64,000 bases of DNA from Parvicella tangerina (GTDB lineage: Bacteria > Bacteroidota > Bacteroidia > Flavobacteriales_D > Parvicellaceae): assembly GCF_907165195.1 (NCBI RefSeq), contig NZ_OU015584.1:186001-250000 (forward strand), written 5' to 3'. The position numbers were made by a program, and so were the translations under genes. How positions within the stretch are numbered: the stretch's first letter is position 1; every line of letters begins with the position of its first letter. Below the pieces are notes generated by a model. That model saw only the letters and a program-made list of their open reading frames with translations. It did no database searches and had not been told where the DNA came from. Positions 1 through 6,202 of this stretch are shown piece after piece.

Positions 1-618
1 ACCTAGAAAATTATCGCCTTCGTGGTCAACAACTTTCATTTCTCCATCTTTGATTCGTACTAAAGCAACATCAAAAGTTCCACCACCCAAATCGTAAACA
101 AGCCAATTTCCATCGGCTAATTCTTTCGACTTCTTCATATTTGCATAAGCTAAACTAGCGGCAATCGGCTCTTGTAATAGAACTACCTGCTTAAAACCTG
201 CTTGCTTACCTGCTTCTTTTGTTGCGTTTGATTGAATTGAATCGAATGAAGCTGGAATTGTAATTACTACAGATTCCAAAGAGTCTCCTGTATTTACAAA
301 AGTTTTTAATTCTTTTAAAACCTGTGCTGAAAGCTCAACAGGCGTTTTTGATTCATTAATCGATTTGATTTGAAAGCTCTCAGAAGTACCCATTTTGCGC
401 TTAAATAGGCCGACAACATTTTTCGGGTCTCTTTCTAAGTATTCCTTGGCTTTATTACCAACGACAATTCTGTCCTTTTTGTAATAAACTACGGATGGTA
501 ATGTAGAACGTCCATAATCTAATGGGTTATTAAAAACGACTACGTCACCTTTAACAAATTTTGCTATTGCTGAGTTGGTTGTACCCAAATCAATTCCGAA
601 GTTGATAGTATTCTCCAT
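1..618 (-). CDS. Hsp70-family chaperone, N-terminal part (cut by window edge)
   Basis: The frame starts at an ATG at 618 and runs uninterrupted to base 1, giving 206 residues of an Hsp70 nucleotide-binding domain. The phosphate-1 motif GIDLGTTNSAIA lies near residue 8 and the phosphate-2 motif VYDLGGGTFDVAL near residue 179. Hsp70 proteins bind ATP and cycle on and off unfolded clients with J-proteins and exchange factors. The sequence between the motifs (two short insertions and a degenerate IPASF segment) looks unlike housekeeping DnaK, and it sits with its own GrpE-like and J-like partners rather than with dnaJ/grpE. I therefore infer a specialised accessory Hsp70. The upstream gene ends only 2 nt away, so the three genes form one operon. 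The substrate-binding part lies outside the window. Confidence 0.9.
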   Translation of the reverse strand, partial: MENTINFGIDLGTTNSAIAKFVKGDVVVFNNPLDYGRSTLPSVVYYKKDRIVVGNKAKEYLERDPKNVVGLFKRKMGTSESFQIKSINESKTPVELSAQVLKELKTFVNTGDSLESVVITIPASFDSIQSNATKEAGKQAGFKQVVLLQEPIAASLAYANMKKSKELADGNWLVYDLGGGTFDVALVRIKDGEMKVVDHEGDNFLG

Positions 619-620
619 TT

Positions 621-992
621 TTATTTTGTGTTTTTTGATTCAACGACAACTACGCCTTTTCTGGCAATTAAAGTGCTTGCACCACTTTTGTATCGTATGA
701 TTGGTTTAATTACTTCTGTTACTACAAGATTTTCGCTTGAGTTACCTGCGATACTCGCTTCTAAATCTAGGCGAGTTTCATTGTACTGCTCACCTATAGG
801 GTCGTGATAAGTAAAACCAACTTCTGACCCTGATGAATTAGAAAATAAGTTCTCGAAAATGTCTTTCATCTTATTTAAGTTTCGGGGTATACTGTTGGCT
901 TCTTGAATCTTATCAATTTTTCTTTCCACTTCAAAGAGTTGATCTAGAAGTTCGAAATACGGTTTGTATTGTTTAAAATTTGGCTCTATCAT
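621..992 (-). CDS. GrpE-like small protein of the Hsp70 cassette
   Basis: About 123 residues if translation starts at the ATG at 992 (MIEPNFKQYK), which is 12 nt after the preceding stop; a longer start at 1031 would overlap the upstream gene. The N-terminal third is probably helical (YFELLDQLFEVERKIDKI). The C-terminal part ends in VTEVIKPIIRY followed by TLIARKGVVVV, a layout recalling the beta domain of GrpE nucleotide-exchange factors, which ends in a GY...RPA.V.V pattern. The assignment rests on that weak pattern and on its place between a J-like gene and an Hsp70 gene. If correct, it would release ADP from the Hsp70 encoded next to it. Confidence 0.55.
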   Translation of the reverse strand: MIEPNFKQYKPYFELLDQLFEVERKIDKIQEANSIPRNLNKMKDIFENLFSNSSGSEVGFTYHDPIGEQYNETRLDLEASIAGNSSENLVVTEVIKPIIRYKSGASTLIARKGVVVVESKNTK

Positions 993-1003
993 ATTTTTTT
1001 GTT

Positions 1004-2611
1004 TTATGCGGTGGGTTTTGAAAATGTCCATCCACTTTTTGTACGTTCAACTAATAAAGGATGACTTGCTAAGGTCGAATCTGAAGAGTCTTTAATTCCA
1101 CCTTTTTTGACCTGATTTCCTTCAATTATCTTTCCTACTATCCAACCCGCAACAGCACCGATAATTCCGCCAGTAATGAAATGTTCTCCTTCAGTTGCAG
1201 CACCGATTATAACACCTAGAATCAACAAACCAAAAAAGACTAAATAGTAATTATTACTGCCCTTTGAATGAACTACTTTGCAATTTCTGCATCTTGGGAT
1301 TGTGATTTCTGAATAAGTGTATTGAACAGATCTTCTTGGGAACCAACTTCTGCTTGTTTCCTTGTAAATAGTAGTATTTATCTCACAGCCTTTATCTGGT
1401 GTATTGCTTTCACAAAAATGACACAAAAGCACTCCTTTGTACTTCTTCTCTAATTCTTCAAGTTCTGTCCTGTCTTGAATAAACTTTTCTTTAGCACTCT
1501 TATTCACATTGATTTTTAAAGCATAATCAATCAGAGCTAAAGAATTCTTAATGTCACTCTGCTTATTCCAACTCGCAATTGACATACTACGAATTGAATA
1601 TCCAATTTGAGTTCTAATTTCATCAGCAAATTGAGGCAAACTGTTGAGTTTATCTAAATCGAAGGTCGATTTTACGAAATTGAGAGCATCAGTTGCACTG
1701 AACGTTTCATTTTCAACATCTTCAACTTTTTCTTGAATTGAAATAAGAATCTTCGCCCATTCCTTAAGAAGCGGTGCATTTTTTTCTTGTTCGAGACGTT
1801 CTTGGTGCTTTTTCTTAACGATAGAATAGTTTTTCTCAAAAGTTGGCTTTGATACACTTTCAATGTTTAATTCAAGCAAATGCTCTAAGAGACTTACAGG
1901 CACATAGGTTGTGTTGTATTCATTCCAAATATTTAATTGCAGAAAATTTATTGATGCAGCAATTTTATTGATCTGACTTTGAAAGAATATTGGCAGTTTG
2001 TTCAGGAATTTTGTTGGAAACCTACTTTTAATGACCTGAATAACATTATCAATATTGTCATCTGAATAATCTGAAATCTCTTCTTTGATTTGTTTGGTTA
2101 GCTTATCTGTTTCGTTGATTCTTTGCTGAATCTCATTACTTAAACTCTTGAAGGCTTTATTCAAATCATTTTTTGAAATAAGATGCTCGGCTCGAAGAGC
2201 CGAAGAAAATAATTCATAATCTCCTTTCTGAAATGATTTTAATAGAATGTGGTCAATTTTTGATGCAAAAAATGGACTTATAAAGTTTACGAATTCAGGT
2301 AGTTTGTAAATACTTTCTTGCTTAAGGTTATTCAGTAGCTCATTACTACCATTGGCTAAAAATGTATTTAGTTCAAAATTTGAAGCCAAGTGCGAATAAA
2401 ATTCGATTTTTTCTTTGTCTTCTAATTCTTCAATAGCTCTTTCACAATCAGATTTCGTTAATTTTTGTCCATTGTAGTCAAGGAGTCCGCTGTCTGATAA
2501 ATCAATATCAGCAAATAATCTTCGTTTTGCTTTTTTTATCAAACTCGAGTCTATCTCGGTAACATTTTTGTCGCCAAGTTCGAGTATCTCAATAGGATTA
2601 ACGTATATCAT
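1004..2611 (-). CDS. Large J-like, zinc-ribbon membrane protein of the Hsp70 cassette
   Basis: 535 residues. The start (NPIEILELG, then SLIKKAKRRLFADIDLSD at 23-40) resembles the first helices of a J domain, but no HPD triad is visible. Residues 60-390 look all-helical, with long charged stretches. Two cysteine pairs follow (C397/C400 and C441/C444, with C409 between), suggesting a zinc ribbon. Two adjacent hydrophobic segments come next (about 454-472 and 478-496), the second rich in glycine. The protein is first in the operon with the GrpE-like and Hsp70 genes. I infer a membrane-anchored co-chaperone or client receptor; no biochemical role can be read from the sequence. It is not a canonical DnaJ. 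Confidence 0.6.
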   Translation of the reverse strand: MIYVNPIEILELGDKNVTEIDSSLIKKAKRRLFADIDLSDSGLLDYNGQKLTKSDCERAIEELEDKEKIEFYSHLASNFELNTFLANGSNELLNNLKQESIYKLPEFVNFISPFFASKIDHILLKSFQKGDYELFSSALRAEHLISKNDLNKAFKSLSNEIQQRINETDKLTKQIKEEISDYSDDNIDNVIQVIKSRFPTKFLNKLPIFFQSQINKIAASINFLQLNIWNEYNTTYVPVSLLEHLLELNIESVSKPTFEKNYSIVKKKHQERLEQEKNAPLLKEWAKILISIQEKVEDVENETFSATDALNFVKSTFDLDKLNSLPQFADEIRTQIGYSIRSMSIASWNKQSDIKNSLALIDYALKINVNKSAKEKFIQDRTELEELEKKYKGVLLCHFCESNTPDKGCEINTTIYKETSRSWFPRRSVQYTYSEITIPRCRNCKVVHSKGSNNYYLVFFGLLILGVIIGAATEGEHFITGGIIGAVAGWIVGKIIEGNQVKKGGIKDSSDSTLASHPLLVERTKSGWTFSKPTA

Positions 2612-2678
2612 ACCTTATTAAGAGTTTTTCGGTTGGTAATATATTTCATTTCATTCATTTTATTTCAGCGTTGGCAAA

Positions 2679-2743
2679 AAACAGGCTCTTTTGGTTTTTC
2701 AACGTTGGCTTTGCGTGTCGGCAAAAACCAAATGTGCCTGTTT
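2679..2743. repeat. Imperfect 21-bp inverted repeat with GTTGGC repeats
   Basis: Arms at 2679-2699 and 2723-2743 match at 19 of 21 positions once one is reverse-complemented. The hexamer GTTGGC occurs before, within and after the hairpin (2670, 2704 and 2748). It lies 70-130 bp upstream of the Hsp70 operon and directly next to the attC-like element that starts at 2770. Confidence 0.6.
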
Positions 2744-2769
2744 GCGCGTTGGCTTTCTTTGTATGCCGC

Positions 2770-2839
2770 ACAACGATCAGTCTAAAAAACGTAGCAACGG
2801 TAAGGTAGGTTTGGGCTATGTTTTTTGAGACATTGTTGT
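2770..2839. repeat. attC-like foldback element, copy 1
   Basis: Outer arms are ACAAC (2770-2774) and GTTGT (2835-2839). Inner arms AAAAAACGTAGC (2784-2795) and GCTATGTTTTTT (2815-2826) pair at 11 of 12 positions plus a G-T wobble. The asymmetric centre GGTAGGTTTGGGCTATG (2804-2820) recurs in the second copy near 4108. Size (about 70 bp), AAC/GTT ends and imperfect two-step arms are the layout of integron attC sites, but the canonical GTTRRRY core is not met and no integrase gene is in view. Confidence 0.5.
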
Positions 2840-2986
2840 CAGTAGTATTTTTTTATTCTGCTAAAGATATAAAACTTGCAGCATAAAAAACTGCGGAGTA
2901 GAACTCAAAAGCTTCAGGTACATTTCGTAGGGATGTCAAGAGTTCCTATGACCTTTTAGGGTTGCTAAGAGTCGTAGAAAAGAACG

Positions 2987-3188
2987 CCTGCCAACTTAAT
3001 TATTTTTCGATTAATTTAATTGAATCTAAGTCAATCGCTTGACTTTGTGGTTTTTAACCCCTAACTTTGCAAAGTCTTAGAAGATGCTCTGCGACTTCCG
3101 AAAACAGTCTCCGACATGATTTTCAAGATCTTCGAGATCAAGACTTTGAAAAATTAATTCAATCAACTTACTCGAAAAATCTGGCAGG
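2987..3188. mobile_element. MITE-like element, about 200 bp, with imperfect terminal inverted repeats
   Basis: The ends are CCTGCCA (2987-2993) and TGGCAGG (3182-3188). Inside them, arms of about 40 bp (2987-3030 and 3148-3188) remain complementary with small gaps; the shared core ATTTTTCGA and ATTGAAT blocks are easy to see. The interior has a second dyad, ACTTTGCAAAGT, and no coding capacity. A small non-autonomous transposon or its relic is the simplest reading; no clear target-site duplication was found. Confidence 0.5.
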
Positions 3189-3238
3189 TTGACATCCCTC
3201 AGAAATCTGAAATTTTTGTTCTATTACTGACAACGTAT

Positions 3239-3266
3239 ATATATCAACCACTAGTGGTTGATATAT
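3239..3266. repeat. Perfect 28-bp palindrome
   Basis: Two 14-base halves (ATATATCAACCACT and its exact reverse complement) meet without a loop at CTAG (3251-3254). It lies 85 bp beyond the 3' end of the small gene that ends at 3351. There is no T-tract, so an ordinary terminator is unlikely. A protein-binding dyad or a recombination/replication site is possible. Confidence 0.8.
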
Positions 3267-3350
3267 CCATTATATCTTATAAATAATTTAGACTCCGAAG
3301 ATAATTCTAAATTGTTGAAAACAAAAGCACTAAATGAAAATATACGTTTA

Positions 3351-3527
3351 TTACTCGGTAATATCCGGATAATTACGCTTAAGTAGTCCTTCATAATATT
3401 TGTCATTTTTCATGCACTCGCTCATGCGCTTATGTTCTCTCCTCACATAGAGTTTACCGTTCAGTCGGTTAAAAACCAGATCACCAACATTTTCGCTAGG
3501 ATTTAATAGAGTCACTACTTTCGCCAT
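3351..3527 (-). CDS. Small hypothetical protein, 58 residues
   Basis: The ATG at 3527 (MAKVVTLLNPSENVGDLVF) is the most natural start; the frame is open to 3569 but the extra 14 residues look like non-coding translation. The pattern of a short basic N-terminus, then GDLVFNRLNGKLYVRR, recalls small Bacteroidota proteins found in mobile and phage-like contexts (a G-x-[LV]-x-[FY]...NGK-x-x-VR pattern). I do not know their function. The gene is isolated between repeat-rich non-coding stretches and is probably part of the accessory region. Confidence 0.5.
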   Translation of the reverse strand: MAKVVTLLNPSENVGDLVFNRLNGKLYVRREHKRMSECMKNDKYYEGLLKRNYPDITE

Positions 3528-3584
3528 ACCAAGGATATGACAACTATTATTCCAAATTGACAAACACACGCATAATATGCCGCA

Positions 3585-3628
3585 TCACATAGGGGTCACA
3601 TAGGGGTCATGAAGGTATCACATAGGGG
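3585..3628. repeat. Three direct copies of TCACATAGGGG
   Basis: Exact 11-base copies start at 3585, 3596 and 3618; the first two abut and the third follows after 11 bases. They lie 58-101 bp upstream of the small gene starting at 3527, where they could serve as operator-like sites. They are too short and too close to be a CRISPR array. Confidence 0.75.
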
Positions 3629-3797
3629 GTCCGCCATCCTATACAGCACTAACAGCCGCACAATATGCCCACCTTTATAGCACAAAGACACGCCAACTAC
3701 ACGCCAAACACTCGACAAAACAACCTACCAGACAACTGAAAAACTAAAGAACACAACAACTCATAACTCGTCAACCATCAAGCCGCTATCAACATTT

Positions 3798-4074
3798 GTC
3801 ATCCTGAAGGAAGAGCAACGTAGTGAAGCCTTGCCTACCGGCAGGTAGAGATCTCCCACTATATAGCACTATCCCTCACTCACAATTCATAACTATCATC
3901 TGTCAAGCGTCCAGCATCCAGTGTCTAACATCTAGCGTCAACCCTCCTCACCAATCATGTCATATTGAGTGAATCCGTCAACTCACCGCACCGAAGGTCC
4001 TGACCTTTAGCGTCTGGAGTCGAAATATCTTCCACTATCTAACACTGTCCCTCACACTACCAACTCACAGCTAC
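3798..4074. repeat. Two degenerate copies of a dispersed intergenic repeat
   Basis: Copy one (about 3798-3905) begins GTCATCCTGAAGGAAGAG and contains CGTAGTGAAG and AGATCTCCCACTATATAGCA. Copy two (about 3959-4074) begins GTCATATTGAGTGAATCC and contains GGAGTCGAAATATCTTCCAC and ACACTGTCCCTCACAC. Both follow the GTCAT-y-TGAG...GAAG-r-ATCT plan of repeats common between genes in Bacteroidota. Shorter relatives appear at 12477 and 57528. Confidence 0.5.
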
Positions 4075-4141
4075 CAACGCCTTGAGTATAAAGCGCAGTG
4101 TCGGTTTGGTAGGTTAGGGCTGTGATTTTTACTCCTTGTTG
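4075..4141. repeat. attC-like foldback element, copy 2
   Basis: Outer arms are CAAC (4075-4078) and GTTG (4138-4141). Inner arms GAGTATAAAGCGCAG (4084-4098) and CTGTGATTTTTACTC (4120-4134) pair at 12 of 15 positions. The centre GGTAGGTTAGGGCTGTG (4108-4124) matches copy 1 at 15 of 17 positions, and its distance to the right-hand GTTG is the same within one base. It lies immediately downstream of the HepT stop codon at 4149, where an attC site of a gene cassette would lie. Confidence 0.5.
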
Positions 4142-4148
4142 TGGTCCG

Positions 4149-4484
4149 TTATTTTTTTATTAATTCAGTTACTTCACCGTAGAGTAATGGCAGATCCTTC
4201 ACAACTATCGCCCAGATAATATCCTCAGACACTTTATCGTAACCGTGAATGATACGATTTCGAGTGTCCACAATTTTTCTTGCGTTTTCAATTGGAAAAT
4301 TTTCGTCAACTGTTAAGATGCGATTCATTGCTTCACCAATGATTTCAATATTTCTTTCAATCGCCCTTTTGGTTTTTAGATCGTTTTGGAATTGAAAGAA
4401 ATCCTTCTTGTCAGGAATGAACAGGTTAATCTCTTCAATGGCATTTTGAATGTCCATTAACCATGTTTTAATTTTATTCTCCAT
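4149..4484 (-). CDS. hepT: HepT-type HEPN ribonuclease toxin
   Basis: 111 residues, the usual length of HepT. The diagnostic RX4HXY motif is present as RNRIIHGY in the second half, preceded by the typical AIERNIEIIGEAMNR helix. HEPN toxins of this family form dimers that cleave RNA; the arginine and histidine are catalytic, and the tyrosine is the residue modified by the partner MntA in characterised pairs. The gene overlaps the upstream mntA by 11 nt, so the two are translated together. The toxin appears intact. Confidence 0.9.
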   Translation of the reverse strand: MENKIKTWLMDIQNAIEEINLFIPDKKDFFQFQNDLKTKRAIERNIEIIGEAMNRILTVDENFPIENARKIVDTRNRIIHGYDKVSEDIIWAIVVKDLPLLYGEVTELIKK

Positions 4485-4776
4485 AAACTAAAACTTTAGT
4501 CTGATCAATCTCTTCAATCAGATATGGGTTTTTTAGAGACTTTTGCTCCAAAAGGTCAACATTTCGATTGAATAATTTTTCCAATTGAAACTTCAAGTTA
4601 AAGTACTTCTCAGAGTAAGAGATAGGATCTGGATCATCAATATCAACCACTAGATCAATATCACTACTTGAATTGAAACGATCAGTAATAACAGATCCAA
4701 AAGCAAATAAAGATCTCACCTTATTCGAAGAACAAAGCCTTTTTATTTGCGCCATATATCTATCCAATTCTGCCAT
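4474..4776 (-). CDS. mntA: MntA-type minimal nucleotidyltransferase antitoxin
   Basis: 100 residues. The nucleotidyltransferase signature GSX10DXD is complete (FGSV, then SSSDIDLVVDID), and the third acidic position is provided by the FNRNVDLLEQ strand. Characterised MntA enzymes transfer AMP groups onto the tyrosine of the HepT motif and so silence the RNase. Gene order here (antitoxin first, toxin overlapping behind it) is a common one. The nearest upstream structure is the hairpin at 4834-4860, a possible operator. Confidence 0.9.
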   Translation of the reverse strand: MAELDRYMAQIKRLCSSNKVRSLFAFGSVITDRFNSSSDIDLVVDIDDPDPISYSEKYFNLKFQLEKLFNRNVDLLEQKSLKNPYLIEEIDQTKVLVYGE

Positions 4777-4833
4777 TAACTCAAAGATACGAAATATTTG
4801 AAAAGTTGTTTCGTCTTAGATGGACCACAACAA

Positions 4834-4860
4834 TGGAATAACAACATTGATGTTATTCCA
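4834..4860. repeat. 10-bp hairpin upstream of mntA
   Basis: TGGAATAACA (4834-4843) and TGTTATTCCA (4851-4860) are exact inverted repeats around a 7-base loop, with AAC (4829-4831) and GTT (4861-4863) just outside. It sits 58-84 bp above the mntA start. It could be an autoregulatory operator or a short relic of a foldback element like those at 2770 and 4075; no T-run supports a terminator. Confidence 0.55.
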
Positions 4861-5007
4861 GTTATATGATCTCTCAAAAATAAGAAATTTCATCGACCTT
4901 TTAGAAACCTTTAAAAACAAGGGGTTTATTGGATCAATGCTTTTAAAAAAATCGCCCAAAAACTAACCGTGAAATTATCCGTTTAATTCTACGGGTAAAA
5001 AGCACAC

Positions 5008-5487
5008 TCAATAACCAGGGATCTGCTCCAACTCCAACCGATAATCGTATTGTAAATCTTCGTGCAAAGAATCCACTGCTTTTTCGATTAGCTCTACTTG
5101 TTTGTTGTGGAGATTTACCAAAACTACATTATTCTTGTAAGAAGGTTTAAGCTGTCTTAATTCGAAGCAAAAATGGAGTAAGATCTCTGCTTCTGTTTCC
5201 TTCTTTTTTGAAAACCGAATTTTCTTTTTACAAAACCTCAAAACCTTACGAACGCTCTTTTTCATAAGGTAATACGAACTCGTGTTCATCACTTCAAACT
5301 GCTGCGTTACTTCTTCACAAACGTCTTTAATGAATTGCTCTTCATCCGTTGATTCATAAATGAGGTAAGTGAGTAATTCTTTGTTCTCTTTCTTATGCTT
5401 AGATAAACGCAGAATGATATCGATCAATTCTCCTTGCGTACAATGGGATAGTTCTTGCTTGATTTCACGAACGCTGGCTGTTTTCAT
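5008..5487 (-). CDS. Conserved hypothetical protein, 159 residues
   Basis: Starting at the ATG at 5487 the protein begins MKTASVREIKQELSHC and is mostly helical. A very basic middle region (KKSVRKVLRFCKKKIRFSKKK) lies between an acidic helix and a C-terminal helical part ending EQIPGY. The open frame extends upstream to 5532, but that would overlap the TetR-like gene and lacks support. The 5' gene ends 19 nt away, so the two are likely cotranscribed. No known family was recognised. Confidence 0.65.
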   Translation of the reverse strand: MKTASVREIKQELSHCTQGELIDIILRLSKHKKENKELLTYLIYESTDEEQFIKDVCEEVTQQFEVMNTSSYYLMKKSVRKVLRFCKKKIRFSKKKETEAEILLHFCFELRQLKPSYKNNVVLVNLHNKQVELIEKAVDSLHEDLQYDYRLELEQIPGY

Positions 5488-5506
5488 GAAACTAAGGTAC
5501 AGATAA

Positions 5507-6160
5507 TCAATAAGCTTTGTGCTGGTAAGCAAACTTTACAAAGTCTACTAACATGTCGATCGGTCCTTTTTTCATGAGCTCAAAGAGTAAGACACTCGTT
5601 TTTTCAACCGCAGCATCTGTCACCTGAAAATCTTCTGACTCATCATTGATCCACACGCGAATCACATAAAGAATCTGTGCCCAAAGCACTTCGTGATAAC
5701 GGTCGGTGATGATTGGTCGTGAAGCAATTTCTTCCGTTTCTAAACCTGCCCCAATCACCTCTTTTATAAAATCTTTGAACAAACTTCTCATCCCCTCCAT
5801 AAACCATGGGCGGAATTCTTTTCTTTCCAAGTGCTCACATCTCAACATCACATAGCTTCTGTTTTCTTTCAAGACCTCAATGAAGGTATAAAGGAATGAA
5901 AGCCACTTTTCGTAGCTCGAATAGTGAGCGTAATTTTCATCCTGATTTAAGATACCTTCTACTTGTTTAAAAAGCGCTTTCCAGATGTCTTTTTCTATGG
6001 CCTTGAAACTGCCGTAATGTTGATAAAATTCAGACTCTTCTTTACCCAATTGCTCGCAAAAAGCGTAAACCGTCACGGGTGTTTCGCCAGTTCTAAGTAA
6101 ATGAAGCTGAAACTCCTTTCGAAGCTCTGCTTTGGGGTCTATGTTCGTTTCTGCAATCAT
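5507..6160 (-). CDS. TetR/AcrR-like transcriptional regulator
   Basis: About 217 residues from an ATG at 6160 (MIAETNIDPKAELRK); a start 4 codons upstream is also open. Residues 10-60 follow the TetR DNA-binding layout: a first helix, then VTVYAFCEQLGKEESEFYQHYGSF, where the FYQHYGS part matches the usual FYxHFxS recognition helix. The rest is an all-helical ligand-binding domain with many aromatics. Its target and ligand cannot be told. It precedes the hypothetical gene at 5487 on the same strand and is preceded by the membrane protein ending at 6203. Confidence 0.7.
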   Translation of the reverse strand: MIAETNIDPKAELRKEFQLHLLRTGETPVTVYAFCEQLGKEESEFYQHYGSFKAIEKDIWKALFKQVEGILNQDENYAHYSSYEKWLSFLYTFIEVLKENRSYVMLRCEHLERKEFRPWFMEGMRSLFKDFIKEVIGAGLETEEIASRPIITDRYHEVLWAQILYVIRVWINDESEDFQVTDAAVEKTSVLLFELMKKGPIDMLVDFVKFAYQHKAY

Positions 6161-6202
6161 GAGGGACGCCAAAGGTAATGAAAAGCGAAGGAATGATCGA
6201 AA

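Larger units (their letters stand above)
2612..3350. other. Non-coding accessory region rich in palindromes
   Basis: 739 bases without a convincing gene. The stretch carries four separate secondary-structure elements, listed individually: an imperfect hairpin, an attC-like foldback, a MITE-like inverted repeat and a perfect 28-bp palindrome. Any promoter for the Hsp70 operon must lie just above 2611, but I see no clear -7 box there. Confidence 0.7.
3528..4148. other. Repeat-rich, G-poor non-coding region
   Basis: About 620 bases with no credible gene. The plus strand from about 3650 to 4075 is rich in A and C and poor in G, unlike neighbouring genes. It holds three direct TCACATAGGGG repeats, two degenerate copies of a Bacteroidota-type dispersed repeat, and the second attC-like element. 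Confidence 0.65.
4136..4833. repeat. 12-bp inverted repeats bracketing the HepT/MntA pair
   Basis: TTGTTGTGGTCC at 4136-4147 and its exact reverse complement GGACCACAACAA at 4822-4833 flank the toxin-antitoxin genes almost exactly: 1 nt from the hepT stop and 45 nt above the mntA start. The left copy overlaps the end of the attC-like element. The arrangement marks the pair as a discrete insert, though the mechanism is unclear. Confidence 0.65.

Noticed and set aside
1672-1863. Short minus-strand frame inside the J-like gene
   Set aside because: It is out of frame with a clear 535-residue gene, and its lysine-rich product has no family features.
3585-3628. CRISPR array
   Set aside because: The repeats are 11 bp with almost no spacers, and there are no cas genes in view.
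2612-5007. Insertion sequence or prophage
   Set aside because: No transposase, integrase or phage structural gene is present; only repeats and a toxin-antitoxin pair were found.
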